From the NCBI RefSeq assembly GCF_014042355.1, contig NZ_JACEZU010000020.1, positions 1-53,206 of the forward strand: a DNA stretch of 53,206 nucleotides. Direction: 5' to 3'. Made by a program: the position numbers and the translations under genes. This document shows, one piece after another, positions 8,564-16,850 of this stretch. Every line of letters starts with the position of its first letter. Positions within the stretch are counted from its first letter, which is position 1. This DNA comes from Rugamonas apoptosis. Its GTDB lineage: Bacteria; Pseudomonadota; Gammaproteobacteria; Burkholderiales; Burkholderiaceae_D. Below the pieces are notes generated by a model that was not told the origin of the DNA, made no database searches, and was given only the letters and a program-made list of their open reading frames with translations.

Positions 8564-10081
8564 TTACAGGCCGTACAGCGCCCGCGCGTCGCGCTTGAAC
8601 GCTTGCGCCGAGGCGTCGCGGCTGTAGAACATGTGGCCGCCGGGGTAGACCGACAGCCGCACCGGCGAGCTGCCCATCTTGGGCATCTGGTCGATGATCA
8701 GGCGCGAGGCGAAGTAGGGACAAGCCAGGTCGTTATAGCCATGTACGATCAGCACACCCATGTTGGGATCGTTGGCGATGGCCATGCGCAGGTCGCTCAC
8801 CGGCTTGTCCTTGTTGGTGGCGGCCCGGTCCCAGGCATGATTCACGTCATACGACAGCGCGTTGTAGCGCGCCTCCGTCTTCCAGCCCACCTCGCGCGTG
8901 ATGAAGTCCACCATGGCGCTGGTGGTGGGCGCGATCAGCGCGTCCAGGATAGGGTCGCCCGACTTGCGGTCGGCCGATTCCGGGAATGGGTCCCAGGCAG
9001 TCACGTTGGCGTCGTAGATGGAGCCGATCTTCTTGTCGGCGCGGTGCACTTCACGCAGGAAGGTGCCGATGTCCAGGCGGCCATCGAGCCGGCCCACCAC
9101 TTGCGCATCGACCCCCGTCAGGCCCGACACCTTGCCCACCAGGCGTTCGATGGCGGCCGGATCAGAACGGCCCGCGAACAGGTCCAGCGCGTACTGCTTG
9201 CGCACATACGATTCCACTTCCTGCATGGCGGCCGGCGTCAGGCGGCGCTGGCTTTCCAGCTGCACGGCGGCCATCGACGGCAGGTTGATCATCCACGGCA
9301 GCGGCGACAGGGCCGAGTCGTCGCCGATGGCGGCCGGGTCCAGGTACGGCGACACCATGATCAGGCCCTTCACGCCCACGCCCAATTGGGTTTGCAGGTG
9401 GTAGGCGATGCGCGGCGCCCGGTAGCCGCCGTAGGATTCGCCCATCACGAACTTGGGCGAGCGCAGGCGGCCATTCTTGACCAGCCAGTCGTACACCACG
9501 CGCGATAGGTATTTGATGTCCGGTTCGGTGGCGTAGAAATCGGCCTTGGTCTTGTCGGCGTCCTCCAGCGAGCGGCTGAAGCCGGTGCCCACCGGGTCGA
9601 TGAACACCAGGTCGCTCATGTCGAGCCAGGTGGCCCCGTTGTCCTTCAGTTCAGACGAATCGGACGGCACGTTGCCGGCGTCGCCGAACTGCACCCGCTT
9701 GGGGCCGATGGCGCCCAGGTTCAGGTAGACGGAAGCGGCGCCCGGTCCGCCGTTGAAGGCGAAGGTGACGGGGCGTTTGGCGTCCGCGCCCGGCACCACG
9801 TACGAGGTGTACACCACTTCGGCCGTGACCTTGCCCTTGGCGTCGCGCACCTTGATGGCGCCCACGGTGGCGTCGTAATTAAGCACCTTGCCGTTCAGGG
9901 TGATGGATTGGTGGACTTTCTTGTCCTCGGACAGGGGCGGCAGCTCGATCTCGCTCTTGGCGTCGGCTTTCGCTTCCGGTTTGGTGTCGGCCGCGTGGGC
10001 GGGGGCGTGCAAACCCAGGCTGAACAGGCCAATCAGGATAAGACTGGCGAGCGTCTGGGGACGTGCGGTTGGGGTGGGCAT
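8564..10081 (-). CDS. S10 family serine carboxypeptidase-like protein
   Basis: A 505-residue exported peptidase of the S10 (carboxypeptidase Y-like) clan. The signal peptide ends APAHA near residue 32 and is followed by a charged Lys/Glu linker. Family motifs are complete: FNGGPGAASVYLNLG (oxyanion), GESYGGYRAPRIA with the nucleophile Ser, HGYNDLACP with the catalytic Asp and YPGGHMFY with the catalytic His. The start at 10081 is chosen over a frame 22 codons longer because AAGGA precedes it and the signal peptide begins there. It is probably periplasmic and monocistronic. Confidence 0.88.
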   Translation of the reverse strand: MPTPTARPQTLASLILIGLFSLGLHAPAHAADTKPEAKADAKSEIELPPLSEDKKVHQSITLNGKVLNYDATVGAIKVRDAKGKVTAEVVYTSYVVPGADAKRPVTFAFNGGPGAASVYLNLGAIGPKRVQFGDAGNVPSDSSELKDNGATWLDMSDLVFIDPVGTGFSRSLEDADKTKADFYATEPDIKYLSRVVYDWLVKNGRLRSPKFVMGESYGGYRAPRIAYHLQTQLGVGVKGLIMVSPYLDPAAIGDDSALSPLPWMINLPSMAAVQLESQRRLTPAAMQEVESYVRKQYALDLFAGRSDPAAIERLVGKVSGLTGVDAQVVGRLDGRLDIGTFLREVHRADKKIGSIYDANVTAWDPFPESADRKSGDPILDALIAPTTSAMVDFITREVGWKTEARYNALSYDVNHAWDRAATNKDKPVSDLRMAIANDPNMGVLIVHGYNDLACPYFASRLIIDQMPKMGSSPVRLSVYPGGHMFYSRDASAQAFKRDARALYGL

Positions 10082-10350
10082 GGGCCGTCCTTTTCGTAGG
10101 GTGAAATAAAGCGCAATCAGTTTTGCGTAAAAATGCCCATAGGGCAAGTTTTACATGCAATTGTTTCCCGTGAGAAACTGTGAGAGAATATGTATATTGG
10201 ACCAATGGCAAGCTGGTATGCTCATCTTGCTAGTTGCCAGGAAACACACCCCTGTGCTCGTGGCCGTGCAGCGCTGACGGGACGGGAGTATCATTTACGT
10301 CAGCCGTCCGCGCGCATGACGGACATGCTGCGATATCGAAAAGCGAACAG
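10082..10350. promoter_or_regulatory. Divergent promoter region, S10 peptidase / diguanylate cyclase
   Basis: A 269-base spacer between two divergent genes, with an AT-rich part at about 10105-10200. A small palindrome GTTTCCCGTGAGAAAC lies near 10165. No specific operator is recognised. An open frame runs back from the cyclase gene to 10234, but that extension lacks a ribosome site and does not look like protein. Confidence 0.35.
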
Positions 10351-12012
10351 ATGGCCGAATCCCTGCACATCGAACCGGTACATGCCAACGGCGCCAGCAG
10401 CCGGCGCCTGATCCTGATCGCGTGGCTGTTCTCGGCCATTATCGTGGTGGTATTGCTGTTTTCCTATTACGGCATCGGTTTGCTGTCGGCCGGTCGCGCC
10501 TACGTGGGCGGCGAAGGCTTGTGGTCAAAGGCCCAGAAAGATGCCGTGTTCGCGCTGGGGCGCTACGGGCGCTACCAGCGCGAAGAGGACTTCCAGGCCT
10601 ACCGGCAAGCGCTGAACGTGATCCTGGGCGACCGCCAGGCCCGGCTTGAACTGGAACAGCCCCATCCCGATCTGGCGCGCGCCCGCGCCGGTTTCCTGCA
10701 GGGGCGCAACCATCCCGACGATATCGATGGCATGATCGGCCTGTTCCGCCACTTCCGCCACATTCCCGACATCGACCAGGCCATCACCATCTGGGCCCGG
10801 GCCGATGCCCAGATCGACCGCCTGATGGCGCTGGGGGAGCAGATCCGGCAGGCCGTGCGCGCCGGCGACACCGCCGACGAAGCCATGCTGCCCCGGCTGC
10901 ACGAGTTGAACGTCATCAACCAAACCCTGAAGCCGCTGGAGGACGATTTTTCGTCCACCCTGGGCCGGGCCTTCCGCACCACCAAGGTGATCCTGCTGGC
11001 CTTGATGTTCGTGGGCGTGTCCGTGCTGCTGGTGGCCGCGTTCCTGTTCTCGCAGCGCATGGTGCGGCAAAGCGAGCGGGTCGAGCGCGCGCTGCGCTAC
11101 GGCGAGCAGCAATTGCGGGGGCTGCTCCAGTTCGCGCCCTTGCCCATCGTGATCGTCCGGACCAGCGACAATACGATTCTGCTCGCCAACGAGCATGCCC
11201 TCAGACAATTCAAATGGCCGGCCGCGGCGCTGGCGCTGATGCGGCCGGCCGACTTCTACTTGCGCGGCGAAGACCGCGACGTGCTGCTCGCGCATCTGCG
11301 CCAGCATCGCAGCGTGGCGGACTGGGAGGTGCGCCTGCAGGACGCGCACGGCGTGCCGTTCTGGGCCTCGATGTCGTGCCAGTGCATCGTTTTTGACGGC
11401 CAGGAATGCGTGCTGACGGCCTTGAACAATATCGAACAGCGCAAGCGCTACCAGCAGGAATTGCAGCGGCGCGCCTTCTACGACGAATTGACGGCCTTGC
11501 CGAACCGGGCCATGTTCATGGAGGCGCTCGATGAGCAGCTATGCAGGAAGTCCCTGGAGGGGGGCGCGTTCGCGCTGATGTTCATCGACGTGGACCGCTT
11601 CAAGATCATCAACGACGAACTGGGCCACGACGCCGGCGACAAGCTGCTGCAGGAAGTGGCCGCCCGCCTGACGGCCAATGTGCACCAGACGGACATGGTG
11701 GCCCGCCTCGGTGGCGACGAATTCGTGGTGCTGGTGACGGAGAAGACCGATACCGATGCCATCAACCAGACGGCACGCAAGATCATGGCCGCCATGACGC
11801 CCAATTTCCATTTCGACCAGCATGAGATCAGCGTCACCATCAGCATCGGCATCAGCTGTTATCCGCAGGACGGGGCCGACCTGATGACGATGATGAAGAA
11901 CGCCGACGTGGCCATGTACCGCGCCAAGGAGCGGGGGCGCAACAACTACCAATGGTACGGCCACAGCCACCGGGGCCAGGTCCAGCAGTCCGACGCGGCC
12001 TCGACCTATTAG
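10351..12012 (+). CDS. Membrane diguanylate cyclase (PAS-GGDEF)
   Basis: A 553-residue enzyme predicted to make cyclic di-GMP from two GTP. It has a transmembrane helix (about 19-43), a periplasmic region rich in helices, a second helix (about 211-236), a PAS domain (about 254-365) and a GGDEF domain (about 374-537). The active-site motif RLGGDEF is intact at about 454-458. The inhibitory I-site upstream reads HQTD instead of RxxD, so product feedback may be weak or absent. Start 10351 is chosen because the first transmembrane helix follows; the ribosome site is poor. It converges with a second GGDEF gene. Confidence 0.87.
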   Translation: MAESLHIEPVHANGASSRRLILIAWLFSAIIVVVLLFSYYGIGLLSAGRAYVGGEGLWSKAQKDAVFALGRYGRYQREEDFQAYRQALNVILGDRQARLELEQPHPDLARARAGFLQGRNHPDDIDGMIGLFRHFRHIPDIDQAITIWARADAQIDRLMALGEQIRQAVRAGDTADEAMLPRLHELNVINQTLKPLEDDFSSTLGRAFRTTKVILLALMFVGVSVLLVAAFLFSQRMVRQSERVERALRYGEQQLRGLLQFAPLPIVIVRTSDNTILLANEHALRQFKWPAAALALMRPADFYLRGEDRDVLLAHLRQHRSVADWEVRLQDAHGVPFWASMSCQCIVFDGQECVLTALNNIEQRKRYQQELQRRAFYDELTALPNRAMFMEALDEQLCRKSLEGGAFALMFIDVDRFKIINDELGHDAGDKLLQEVAARLTANVHQTDMVARLGGDEFVVLVTEKTDTDAINQTARKIMAAMTPNFHFDQHEISVTISIGISCYPQDGADLMTMMKNADVAMYRAKERGRNNYQWYGHSHRGQVQQSDAASTY

Positions 12013-12049
12013 CGCTGGCGCTGGTGCCGGCGGCCGGGAATCACCGCGG

Positions 12050-14041
12050 TCAGGCGCAGGCCACCACGGCGTTGCGGCCGCCTTGCTTGGCCTTGTACAT
12101 GGCTTCGTCGCCGCACATGAGCAGCTTGCGGGCGTCGTCCGCCTGGTCGGGATAGAGCGCCACGCCGATGCTGGAGGAGATGTCGAGCAGCTGGCCGTCA
12201 TCCATGGTGAACGGCAGCGCCAGGCTGGCGCGGATCTTCTCGGCCACGCTGACGGCGTCGTCCATGTTCAGCACGTCCGGCAGCAGCACCACGAACTCGT
12301 CACCGCCCAGCCGCGAGGGCGTGTCCGACGCGCGCAGGCAAGCCTTGGCGCGCTTGGCCACTTCCTTCAACAGCCAGTCGCCCGCCTGATGCCCGTGCAG
12401 GTCGTTGACTTGCTTGAAGCGGTCCAGGTCGATGAACAGCACGCCCACCTTGCGCCGCTTGCGCTGCGCCAGCGCGATCGCTTGCTGCAGCCGGTCCTCC
12501 AGCAGGCGGCGGTTGGGCAGGCCGGTCAGCAGGTCGTAATAGGCCAGCTTGTCCAGTTGCAGCTGGATCTCCTTTTGCGCCGTCGTATCGTAGTTCACGC
12601 CCATCATGTGCAAGGGCTTGCCCTGCGCGTCGAACGTGGTTTGCGACACCGCTTTCAGGTAATGGGTGGAGCCGTCAGGCCACAGCACCCGGAATTCAAG
12701 CGCGTATTCGCGCTCGCCGCGCAGCGCGGCCTGGATTTCCCGCTCGACGTGGGCGCGGTCGTCCGGGTGGATGGAGGCGGCCCAGGCGTCGAACGCGCCG
12801 CCGAAATCGCCTTCGCGCAGGCCGTACAGCTTGTACATCACCTGGTCCCACACCAGCCGGTTGTTGACCACGTCCCAGTCCCAGATGCCGACAATGCCGG
12901 CCGAGGCGGCCGCTTCCACGCGCTCTTTCGCTTCGCGCAGCGCCGATTCGGCCCGTTTCAGCTGCGTGATGTCGTAGAACACGATCAGGCGGCTGTCCTC
13001 GCCGCCGGCCTCGCCGCCGATGGACACGGTTTCAGCGATCACGGTGCGTACGTCGCCATCCTGGCAGGTCAGCGCCAGTTCCGTGGGCTGGAACGGCAAG
13101 CCCTTGGCGACGGATTCGTTCAGCCGATCGCACCAGGTGGCGACGGCGGCCGCCCGCGCCCGCGGCTCGGGCAGTACGCGGGTCCAGAACGCGTCCATGG
13201 TCGCGACCTCGGCCAGGGTAAAGCCGAAACTGCGGCTGAAGGCCGCATTGACATAGGAGATGTGGCCGTCGGCCGTCACCGTGGCCTTGGGGATGGGCGA
13301 TAGTTCAATGATGGCGCGCATGCGCTGCTCGCTGCGGGCCAGTGCCTGGGTACGTTCGATCACTTGCCGCTCGACGTCCAGGTAGGCGGTGCGGGCCCGG
13401 TGTTCGGCCAGGCTTTGCGTGGCCAGCAGATTGGCGAAACCGACCAGCATCTTCAATATGGATGGCACCCGTTCTTCGGCCACGATGGGCACTTCCGCCA
13501 GCGCCTTGAAATAGCTGTCGCGCTCAAAGCCGAATTGTGCGCGCTGGCCCTCGAAATAGGCCAGGTCGGGCGGCTGCAGGAAGAACTGGCCAATGAACAG
13601 GTTGGCGATATGCTGGCCGTCGACGATGATGGGCGAGGCGCAGTCCGTCAAACCATTGCTGCAGCGGTAGATGGCGTAATTGGTGCCGTCCTGCATCTGG
13701 CGCGACAGGCTGGTGTCGCTTTCCAGGCAGCGGCTGAGGGTGCCCTCATGGTTGCGGTGGTATTCCATGCACAGCCGCTGCCAGTTCGACGACGCCAGCA
13801 CCACGCCGTTGAAGTCGATGACCGCCACCGGCAAGCCGATCACTTCCAGGTAGCTGGCGAACACTTCGTTCATCTTGCTGAAGTCGATCAGTTGCGTGAG
13901 ATCGATGCCCGACGGGGGCGTGGCATCGCGGGAGGCCAGTGCGCGGTTCCAGCTGGCGTGCAGCGGATCGCGCATCTGTGCCAGTTGCGATGGCCGCACA
14001 AAGAACATGGGCTGCTCTGGCGTGGGCAATGGTTGGGTCAT
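12050..14041 (-). CDS. Diguanylate cyclase with PocR-type sensor and two PAS domains
   Basis: A 663-residue soluble protein. The N-terminal part (about 48-215) resembles the PocR ligand-sensing domain: IDFSKMNEVFASYLEVIGLP, then a Cys-bearing stretch (LCMEYHRNHEGTLSRCLESD, YRCSNGLTDCASPI) and a FIGQFFLQPPD segment. A helical linker leads to two PAS domains (about 240-362 and 375-485) and a GGDEF domain (about 490-655). The catalytic RLGGDEF (about 579-583) and an intact RASD I-site are present, so the enzyme should be feedback-inhibited. There are no membrane helices. A small-molecule input is likely, but the ligand is unknown. Confidence 0.87.
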   Translation of the reverse strand: MTQPLPTPEQPMFFVRPSQLAQMRDPLHASWNRALASRDATPPSGIDLTQLIDFSKMNEVFASYLEVIGLPVAVIDFNGVVLASSNWQRLCMEYHRNHEGTLSRCLESDTSLSRQMQDGTNYAIYRCSNGLTDCASPIIVDGQHIANLFIGQFFLQPPDLAYFEGQRAQFGFERDSYFKALAEVPIVAEERVPSILKMLVGFANLLATQSLAEHRARTAYLDVERQVIERTQALARSEQRMRAIIELSPIPKATVTADGHISYVNAAFSRSFGFTLAEVATMDAFWTRVLPEPRARAAAVATWCDRLNESVAKGLPFQPTELALTCQDGDVRTVIAETVSIGGEAGGEDSRLIVFYDITQLKRAESALREAKERVEAAASAGIVGIWDWDVVNNRLVWDQVMYKLYGLREGDFGGAFDAWAASIHPDDRAHVEREIQAALRGEREYALEFRVLWPDGSTHYLKAVSQTTFDAQGKPLHMMGVNYDTTAQKEIQLQLDKLAYYDLLTGLPNRRLLEDRLQQAIALAQRKRRKVGVLFIDLDRFKQVNDLHGHQAGDWLLKEVAKRAKACLRASDTPSRLGGDEFVVLLPDVLNMDDAVSVAEKIRASLALPFTMDDGQLLDISSSIGVALYPDQADDARKLLMCGDEAMYKAKQGGRNAVVACA

Positions 14042-14363
14042 CTTGGGGTGCCGGCGAAGGTGTAGCCTGTGGGGGCGAATCGTGGAAAGCTGGCAGTGTA
14101 TCGGATTTCTGGCGGCATTCGGTTGTGAATGGCACAGCTGCTGCTGATCATTATTCGGTCGGCCCGGAAATAATGCTTGTTCAATTACAAGAATAAATCG
14201 TCGCGGCAGAGGCGCGTAATTACTCCCAGTGCAAGAACTTGATCCATGATAAGGCTGTTGCTGATAAACAACGGTGTTGCGGAGGGCGGGTGTGGAAAAG
14301 TAAAACGGGGAGGGCGCCCGTCAGGCGACCCTCCCCGTCGTGTGGGCTAGCGCCCCGTCAGGC
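14042..14363. other. Intergenic region between two minus-strand genes
   Basis: About 320 bases holding the promoter side of the PocR-GGDEF gene and, at its right end, the terminator of the transporter gene. The middle (about 14140-14280) is AT-rich. I see no gene, repeat or RNA in it. Confidence 0.4.
14301..14338 (-). terminator. Rho-independent terminator of the MHS transporter gene
   Basis: A perfect 10-bp stem (ACGGGGAGGG at 14305-14314 paired with CCCTCCCCGT at 14329-14338) is followed on the minus strand by GTTTTAC. It lies 26 bases beyond the transporter stop codon. Confidence 0.8.
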
Positions 14364-15713
14364 TTAGTCCCGAATCTCCAGCGCCCGGTTCAGGCTCAGG
14401 GCGGCCAGCGAACCCACCGCGCCCGACAGCAGGTACAGGCTGACGTAGGCCAGGCCGAAGTGGGCCGACAGCCCCAGCGCCACCAGCGGCGCGAAGCCGG
14501 CGCCCACCAGCCAGGCCAGGTCCGAGGTCAGGGCCGCGCCCGTGTAGCGGTATTTGGCTTCGAAGTTGGCCGTCACGGCGCCGGCCGCCTGGCCGTAGGA
14601 CAGACCCAGCAGGCAGAAGCCGGTCAGGATGAACACGTTCTGGCCCAGCGCGCCGCCATCCATCAGCATCGGCACGAAGCCGCTGAACACGCCGATCAGC
14701 ACGGCCAGCGCACCGAGCGTGCTGCGGCGGCCGAAGCGGTCCGCGATCAGGCCGGAGAGCACGATGCCGACGGCGGCCAGCACCGCGCCGCCCATCTGCA
14801 GTTGCAGGAAGTCGGCGATCGAACGGCTCGAATACAGGTTGATCCACGACAGCGGGAACACGGTCACCAGGTGGAACAGGGCGTAGCTGGCCAGCGCGGC
14901 CAGCGCGCCGATCAGGATGTTGCGGCCCTGGCTGTGCGACATTTCGATCACATTGGTCGGCTCCAGTTCCCGTTCATCGAGCAGGCGTGAATATTCCGTG
15001 GTGGACACCAGCCGCAAGCGGGCGAACAGGGCCACCACGTTGATGGCGAAGGCCACGTAGAACGGATAGCGCCAGCCCCAGTCGAGGAAGTCCGTATTGT
15101 CGAGCGTGGACAGCAGGAACGAGAACAGCCCGGCGGCCAGGATGAAGCCGACCGGCGCGCCCAACTGGCCCAGCATGGCGTACCAGCCGCGCTTGTTGGG
15201 CGGCGCGTTCAGCGCCAGCAGCGAGGGCAGGCCGTCCCACGAGCCGCCCAGCGCCACGCCCTGGCCCACCCGCAGCACCGACAGCAGCAGGATGGACAGC
15301 GGCCCCAGCGTGGCATAGGTCGGCAGGAAGGCGATGCCGGCCGTGGAGGCGCCCAGCAGCACGAGCGCCAGCGTCAGCTTGGTCTCGCGGTTGAACCGTT
15401 GTTGTATGTACATGAACGCCAGCGTGCCGAACGGGCGGGCGATGAAGGCGAAGGCGAAGATGGCGAAGGCGTACAGCGTGCCTTCGAGACGACCGTCAAA
15501 CGGGAAGAAGATGGAAGGAAACACCAGCACGGATGCGATGGCGTAGACGAAAAAGTCGAAATATTCAGAGGCCCTGCCGATCACGACGCCGATTGCGATC
15601 TCGCCGGGGGCGATATGCCCGTCGCGCGAGTTGATGTTGCGGGCGCCGCTGTCGGTATGACGCGGTGGATAGTCGACGCGGCCATTGCCGCCGAAAGTAG
15701 TCGTATTTGCCAT
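14364..15713 (-). CDS. MFS transporter, metabolite:H+ symporter-like
   Basis: A 449-residue inner-membrane transporter with about twelve hydrophobic segments. The MHS-type signature is visible: ASEYFDFFVYAIASVLVFP in TM1, FARPFG-like FIARPFGTLAF at loop 2-3, RVGQGVALGGSWDG, and ADRFGRRSTL between TM8 and TM9. Related proteins carry dicarboxylates, sugar acids or osmolytes; the substrate here is not readable. It is divergent from cyoA across a 129-base spacer and ends at a clear terminator. Confidence 0.85.
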   Translation of the reverse strand: MANTTTFGGNGRVDYPPRHTDSGARNINSRDGHIAPGEIAIGVVIGRASEYFDFFVYAIASVLVFPSIFFPFDGRLEGTLYAFAIFAFAFIARPFGTLAFMYIQQRFNRETKLTLALVLLGASTAGIAFLPTYATLGPLSILLLSVLRVGQGVALGGSWDGLPSLLALNAPPNKRGWYAMLGQLGAPVGFILAAGLFSFLLSTLDNTDFLDWGWRYPFYVAFAINVVALFARLRLVSTTEYSRLLDERELEPTNVIEMSHSQGRNILIGALAALASYALFHLVTVFPLSWINLYSSRSIADFLQLQMGGAVLAAVGIVLSGLIADRFGRRSTLGALAVLIGVFSGFVPMLMDGGALGQNVFILTGFCLLGLSYGQAAGAVTANFEAKYRYTGAALTSDLAWLVGAGFAPLVALGLSAHFGLAYVSLYLLSGAVGSLAALSLNRALEIRD

Positions 15714-15842
15714 GGTTGTCGTCTCTAAGTCGTTTTAATAGACGGTCACGCCCGTGGGGGTGGGGCAAAGTGTCCAATCGCCAGAGCGAGCCGTTACCGT
15801 TACAGTAGCATGATCTCCACTTTGTGTAACGCATAAAACCGC

Positions 15843-16850
15843 ATGATTTCTCCGACCGTTCGTCGCGGACTGATGCTGCTCCCCCTGCTGGCCATGGCCG
15901 GCTGTAATACGGTGGTGCTCAATCCTTCCGGTGACATTGCTGCTCAGCAGGGACACCTCGTCGTTGTCGCTACGCTGTTGATGCTGCTGATTATCGTTCC
16001 GGTAATCGCACTGACCCTCCTGTTCGCATGGCGTTATCGCCAGAACAATACCCAGGCCAAGTATGACCCGGACTGGGACCACTCGACCAAGCTGGAGCTG
16101 GTGATCTGGGGTGCGCCCCTGCTGATCATCATCGTGCTGGGTCTGCTGACCTGGATCAGCACCCACTTGCTCGATCCGTTCCGTCCCCTGAGCCGCATCG
16201 ACGCCAACCGTCCCGTGGCCGCCGACGTCAAGCCGCTGGTGGTGCAAGTGGTGGCGCTGGACTGGAAGTGGCTGTTCATTTATCCGGAGCAGGGTATCGC
16301 CACCGTGAATGAACTGGTGACCCCGGTCGACGTGCCCGTGCGGTTCCAGATCACCGCCTCGACCGTGATGAACGCGTTCTACATCCCCGCGCTGGCCGGC
16401 CAGATCTACGCCATGCCCGGCATGCAGACCACGCTCAACGCCGTGATCAACAAGCCCGGCGAGTGGGAAGGCTTCTCGGCCAACTACAGCGGCGCCGGTT
16501 TCTCGCACATGCGCTTCAAGTACCGCGGCGTGAGCCAGGCCGAGTTCGGCGACTGGATCAAGTCGGCCAAGTCCGCCGGTGGCGAACTGAGCCGCGCTGG
16601 TTACCAGCAGCTGGCCCAGCCCAGCGAACGCGAGCCGGTGCGCCACTACGGCGCCGTCGATGCTGAACTGTTCAGCAAAGTCGTGAACCGCTGCGTGGCC
16701 GATGGCAGCACCTGCATCAACGCCATGATGGCCGCCGACGCGCAAAAGAACGCCGCCCCTGAAAAGGATGGCCGCGTGGCCCTGAACGGCGCCGAGATTT
16801 GCGTTACCCCATCCACTTCGCAGAAGACTGACAATGCAAGACCATACTGA
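15843..16850 (+). CDS. cyoA: Cytochrome bo-type ubiquinol oxidase subunit II
   Basis: A 335-residue lipoprotein subunit of the terminal quinol oxidase. The lipobox LAMAGC places the lipidated Cys at 21. Two transmembrane helices (about 40-65 and 85-110) and a periplasmic cupredoxin-like domain follow, ending in a COX_ARM region. The CuA ligand cluster of cytochrome c oxidases (C-x3-C) is absent, as expected for a quinol oxidase. DWKWLFIYPEQGIATVNEL is the typical CyoA core. It overlaps cyoB by 17 bases. It is first in an operon with the other oxidase subunits, SURF1 and RegB/RegA. Confidence 0.96.
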   Translation: MISPTVRRGLMLLPLLAMAGCNTVVLNPSGDIAAQQGHLVVVATLLMLLIIVPVIALTLLFAWRYRQNNTQAKYDPDWDHSTKLELVIWGAPLLIIIVLGLLTWISTHLLDPFRPLSRIDANRPVAADVKPLVVQVVALDWKWLFIYPEQGIATVNELVTPVDVPVRFQITASTVMNAFYIPALAGQIYAMPGMQTTLNAVINKPGEWEGFSANYSGAGFSHMRFKYRGVSQAEFGDWIKSAKSAGGELSRAGYQQLAQPSEREPVRHYGAVDAELFSKVVNRCVADGSTCINAMMAADAQKNAAPEKDGRVALNGAEICVTPSTSQKTDNARPY

